64,000 nucleotides of DNA, taken from contig OY821775.1 of assembly GCA_963682175.1 (NCBI GenBank), forward strand, positions 48,704,053 to 48,768,052, in the 5' to 3' direction. Positions 61,554-64,000 of the stretch are shown one piece after another. Within the stretch, counting starts at the first letter, position 1. Each line of letters starts with the position of its first letter. Below the pieces are notes generated by a model that searched no databases, was not told where the DNA came from, and saw only the letters and a program-made list of their open reading frames with translations. Made by a program: the position numbers and the translations under genes. Source of the stretch: Triglochin maritima (Eukaryota > Streptophyta > Magnoliopsida > Alismatales > Juncaginaceae).

Positions 61554-62389
61554 TGCGCTGTCAGTTACTTATTTAGGACTACTGTTGGTTTCGATGTGAC
61601 TTTCAAAGGGTCATTGCGTGACATTGCTCGATCGGGTCAAAAGGCGACTTAGTTCATGGAAAGGGAAGATGTTGTTGATGGCAGACATTTATTGGACATT
61701 GGCCTTTCTGATTCCGCGTGTTGTGCTTAAGGAGATTGAATCTATCATGGCTCATTTTGTGTGGGGTGGCCCCAAGAAGATGGTGTCTATATCCTGGAAA
61801 GATATGTGTACACCAAAAAAGGATGGAGGACTTGGACTCAAGCGGTTGACAGAATGGAATGATGTCGGGATGCTTTGATTGTTTTGTATGTGGCGTTTAA
61901 GGATGATTTGTTGTGGGCACGATGCATTAGGGGAAAGTACTTGCGGAGTCGCTCCATCTGGATGGCGAGACCGCCCTCCACATGTTCGTGGGCATGGAGG
62001 GGGATCTTGAGGGTCCGTGATATCGCCAGGGGAAAAATGTTCTATAGACTCGGTGACAGGTCCATAGTGAGGTTCTTTGAAGATCCATGGTGCGATCCAC
62101 CTATTTTCTCGTTACCGGACGGAGAGCGGATGAGGTACGATCCTGGGTGTCAATGGTGTGGCACAAGTGGACCATTCCGAAGCACGCGGTCACACTTTGG
62201 AAGGGATTACACGGCAAGTTAAGCGCGCAAGACTTCATGCGAAAGAGACAATTAAGGCTAGCAATAGTTTTACGGTGCCCGTTATGCAAAGATGAATATG
62301 AAGACTTGGGCCACCTATTCTGGGACTGCCCTTTCTCAGACGGTGTGGCAAACTATATGTTGAAGATATTAAAAGCTAAAGCAAATAAA

Positions 62390-62600
62390 TGTTCTTACCG
62401 TTGAACATTGATGGTGAAGGGAGGCCCAAAGCTTGACCATTCCGTTTCCAGATAAACGTTTGAGTTCCCCAAGTATCAAATAAATGTATTACTAACGGAT
62501 AGATCCTTTCTTTATATACCTCATGTATTCAAACATAATATAATAATAACAAAAAACCAGAAAACATCTTCCTTCCCTTTCTTGCACCCTCTTTCGATCA
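62390..62600 (+). mobile_element. Candidate 5' LTR of a Copia element
   Basis: Just before the primer-binding site. It could start at TGTTCTTACC (62390), where LINE homology ends, and finish at CGATCA (62600). A TATA-like ctttatatac lies near 62511. The 3' LTR is outside the window, so the limits cannot be confirmed. Confidence 0.45.
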
Positions 62601-62610
62601 TTCTTTAATA

Positions 62611-62622
62611 TGGTATCAGAGC
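62611..62622 (+). promoter_or_regulatory. Primer-binding site (initiator Met-tRNA)
   Basis: TGGTATCAGAGC, the 12 bases complementary to the 3' end of plant initiator tRNA-Met and the standard PBS of Copia elements. Confidence 0.9.
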
Positions 62623-62732
62623 TTCAGATCCTCTCTTAAGCCTCAGATTTCCCTGCTTTCCTCATCGGCTTCTTCCTTGGGGGTTGAAGGTCGAACTCTC
62701 CTCATCCAAACCCAAGAAATAAAAAGGGGGAC

Positions 62733-63680
62733 ATGTCGGACGGCAACAGAAACCAGCCGGAGATGAATCCACATCGCCTCGTCTCGACGGTTCTAAACGG
62801 GGCAAACTATTTATCCTGGGCGCGTGTTGTCACCCTCTCCCTCAGTGGCAGGGGGAAACTCGGCCACGTCACCGGAAAAACTCCAAAACCAGAAGATACA
62901 TCAGACAAAATCCAAGATGAATGGCAAACCTCGGATCACCAAGTGATGTCATGGATTATCGCATCCATGCAAAATCACATCGCCGAGATTTTCATCTACA
63001 AAGAAAGCGCAAAGGAGCTGTGGGACTCGATCCGAGACCACTACGGCAAAGCAGAAAATTTTGCACATCTTTTCAAAATCAAACAGGAGATCGCGCAAAC
63101 TCAACAACATGGAGTTTCAGTCACTGAGTACCTCGGTACTCTCAGAAGAAAGTGGGACGAGCTGAGGATCTACGTACCCCCAACTGCTGACCCAGAAATC
63201 ATTCAAAAGCGACAAGAGCAAAATCAAATCTACCAATTTCTGGTAGGGTTAGATCCGAGCTACGAGACCGTTCGGTCTCAAATACTCATGGCATCAGATC
63301 TTCCAAGCCTCGCAAACATCACAAGTCTTGTTCAGCGCGAGGAAACAAGAAGAAATACAATGAATAACCACAACAAAAATCAGAACATGGACAACCAGGC
63401 CCTCATCGCCGGTCGAAACCAAGCTCAGGGAATGAAAAAAAGGTTCGGAAACAAAAACAACGAACACTGTGAAAACTGCAAGAAACCAGGACACAACAAA
63501 AGCTCGTGTTGGTTCTTGTTCCCGCACCTCAGACCACAAAAATCCGAAAGAAACACAAAAGCGAATCTGGTGGAAGGCAACAACAGTCTGCTCGGAGGAG
63601 GCGGCAGCACCAACCTACTCGGAGGCAGCAACGCCAACCAGGTCGGAGGCGCCGACTTCACCTTCCGAAGCAGCAGCTGA
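62733..63680 (+). CDS. Copia retrotransposon gag
   Basis: A 315-residue open frame, first ATG 111 bases after the PBS. The N-terminus NPHRLVSTVLNGANYLSWAR and VTGKTPKP are typical of the Copia gag (UBN2-type) domain. A CCHC zinc knuckle, CENCKKPGHNKSSC, lies at ~residues 246-259. Gag packages element RNA in virus-like particles. The frame stops at TGA (63678-63680), yet the same frame stays open afterwards to the window end. Confidence 0.9.
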   Translation: MSDGNRNQPEMNPHRLVSTVLNGANYLSWARVVTLSLSGRGKLGHVTGKTPKPEDTSDKIQDEWQTSDHQVMSWIIASMQNHIAEIFIYKESAKELWDSIRDHYGKAENFAHLFKIKQEIAQTQQHGVSVTEYLGTLRRKWDELRIYVPPTADPEIIQKRQEQNQIYQFLVGLDPSYETVRSQILMASDLPSLANITSLVQREETRRNTMNNHNKNQNMDNQALIAGRNQAQGMKKRFGNKNNEHCENCKKPGHNKSSCWFLFPHLRPQKSERNTKANLVEGNNSLLGGGGSTNLLGGSNANQVGGADFTFRSSS

Positions 63681-64000
63681 CACAGCGAATACGAAGGGTT
63701 ACAAAACCCTAACAGTTTCGCGGATAACACTGCTTTATATACCAACCGCATATCCGGATCCGGAAACCCGACTCCGAGAAATCAGATGGAATCCGATGCT
63801 GCCGGATCTAATATTGTCAGATATGGATCCAGCAATCCGAATCCACCAAACCAGATACATTTAAAGAATCTGGTAAATCAGTTAAATGATTATTTGCAGA
63901 ATACACCTCCTGAAACAGGTAATTATGCAGGTATTACCAACCTTTCTAAATTTACTGCTTTGTCTGAAATAACATCCAAATCACAAAATAAACCTTGGAT
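63681..64000 (+). pseudogene. Start of Copia pol, in frame after the gag TGA
   Basis: Continuing in the gag frame past the TGA, the reading includes HLKNLVNQLNDYLQ, GNYAGITNLSKFTALSEI and ends at NKPW. This matches the linker just before the Copia protease (which usually reads W.IDSGA next). The protease and the rest of pol lie beyond 64000. Confidence 0.72.

Larger units (their letters stand above)
59378..62397 (+). mobile_element. LINE relic, plus strand (endonuclease end, RT, zf-RVT)
   Basis: Reads, across several frameshifts: endonuclease C-terminus (GDRELSDHCPLT), linker (KWSNDVYD), RT (YRPISLCNMVY, then LRQGDLIAPYLF and FADDVMIF at ~61379-61400) and the C-terminal zinc-finger region (CPLCKDE...HLFWDCPF). 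Interrupted by a solo LTR at 60135-60683 and apparently cut off at the 3' end by the Copia element. Domain order is that of plant L1-type LINEs. Confidence 0.88.

Overview
This window is nuclear DNA from a flowering plant, most likely a eudicot. The evidence is spliced genes with GT-AG introns, plant-only families (a PI4K-gamma lipid kinase, a PMEI-pectinesterase, an NDR1/HIN1-like protein, a GDSL-type At4g10955-like lipase, an RNF25-like RING ligase) and AT-rich spacers filled with plant transposable elements. I cannot name the species.

Layout. 1-1380: last exon and 3' end of a PI4K-gamma gene (+). 1952-8220: a full-length Mutator-like element (MULE) with a perfect 9-bp target duplication and ~64-bp terminal inverted repeats. 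It carries two converging genes: a FAR1/MULE transposase fused to an OTU cysteine protease (+), and a plant-mobile-domain (PMD) protein (-). Both have disabling lesions. 10.8-11.4 kb: NHL/LEA-2 gene (-). 12.7-16.1 kb: 1.65-kb tandem duplication. 19.0-21.5 kb: four-exon pectinesterase (-). 24.14-26.24 kb: a second MULE of the same family, an internal-deletion derivative that keeps exon 1 of both genes. 29.1-33.5 kb: lipase gene (-) whose 5' region holds four tandem copies of a unit with a splice donor. 33.7-40.5 kb: nest of DNA transposons (two reciprocal PIF/Harbinger deletion derivatives, a hAT MITE, a GC-rich element) in and beside a decayed LINE. 43.2-47.2 kb: seven-exon RWD-RING ligase (-) with two SINEs in its introns. 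47.6-48.0 kb: fold-back element. 50.7-51.1 kb: relic Copia gag. 54.9-57.0 kb: two MITE-like elements. 57.13-59.06 kb: solo LTR packed with GGTCGACC palindromes. 59.4-62.4 kb: LINE relic interrupted by a 549-bp solo LTR. 62.4-64.0 kb: 5' part of a Copia element, running off the window.

The most unusual signal is an architecture, not a single gene. In both MULE copies GC-rich palindromic arrays lie inside intron 1 of both genes, just inside the terminal repeats, and the repeat words differ between copies while the position does not. The Harbinger pair shows a related pattern: GC-rich palindromes at one terminus, and CACGCG motifs spaced ~20 bp apart upstream of both genes' TATA boxes. The 1.9-kb solo LTR carries a third unrelated palindrome array. 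These arrays look like binding platforms or methylation/recombination hot spots of the elements. That function is inferred, not shown.
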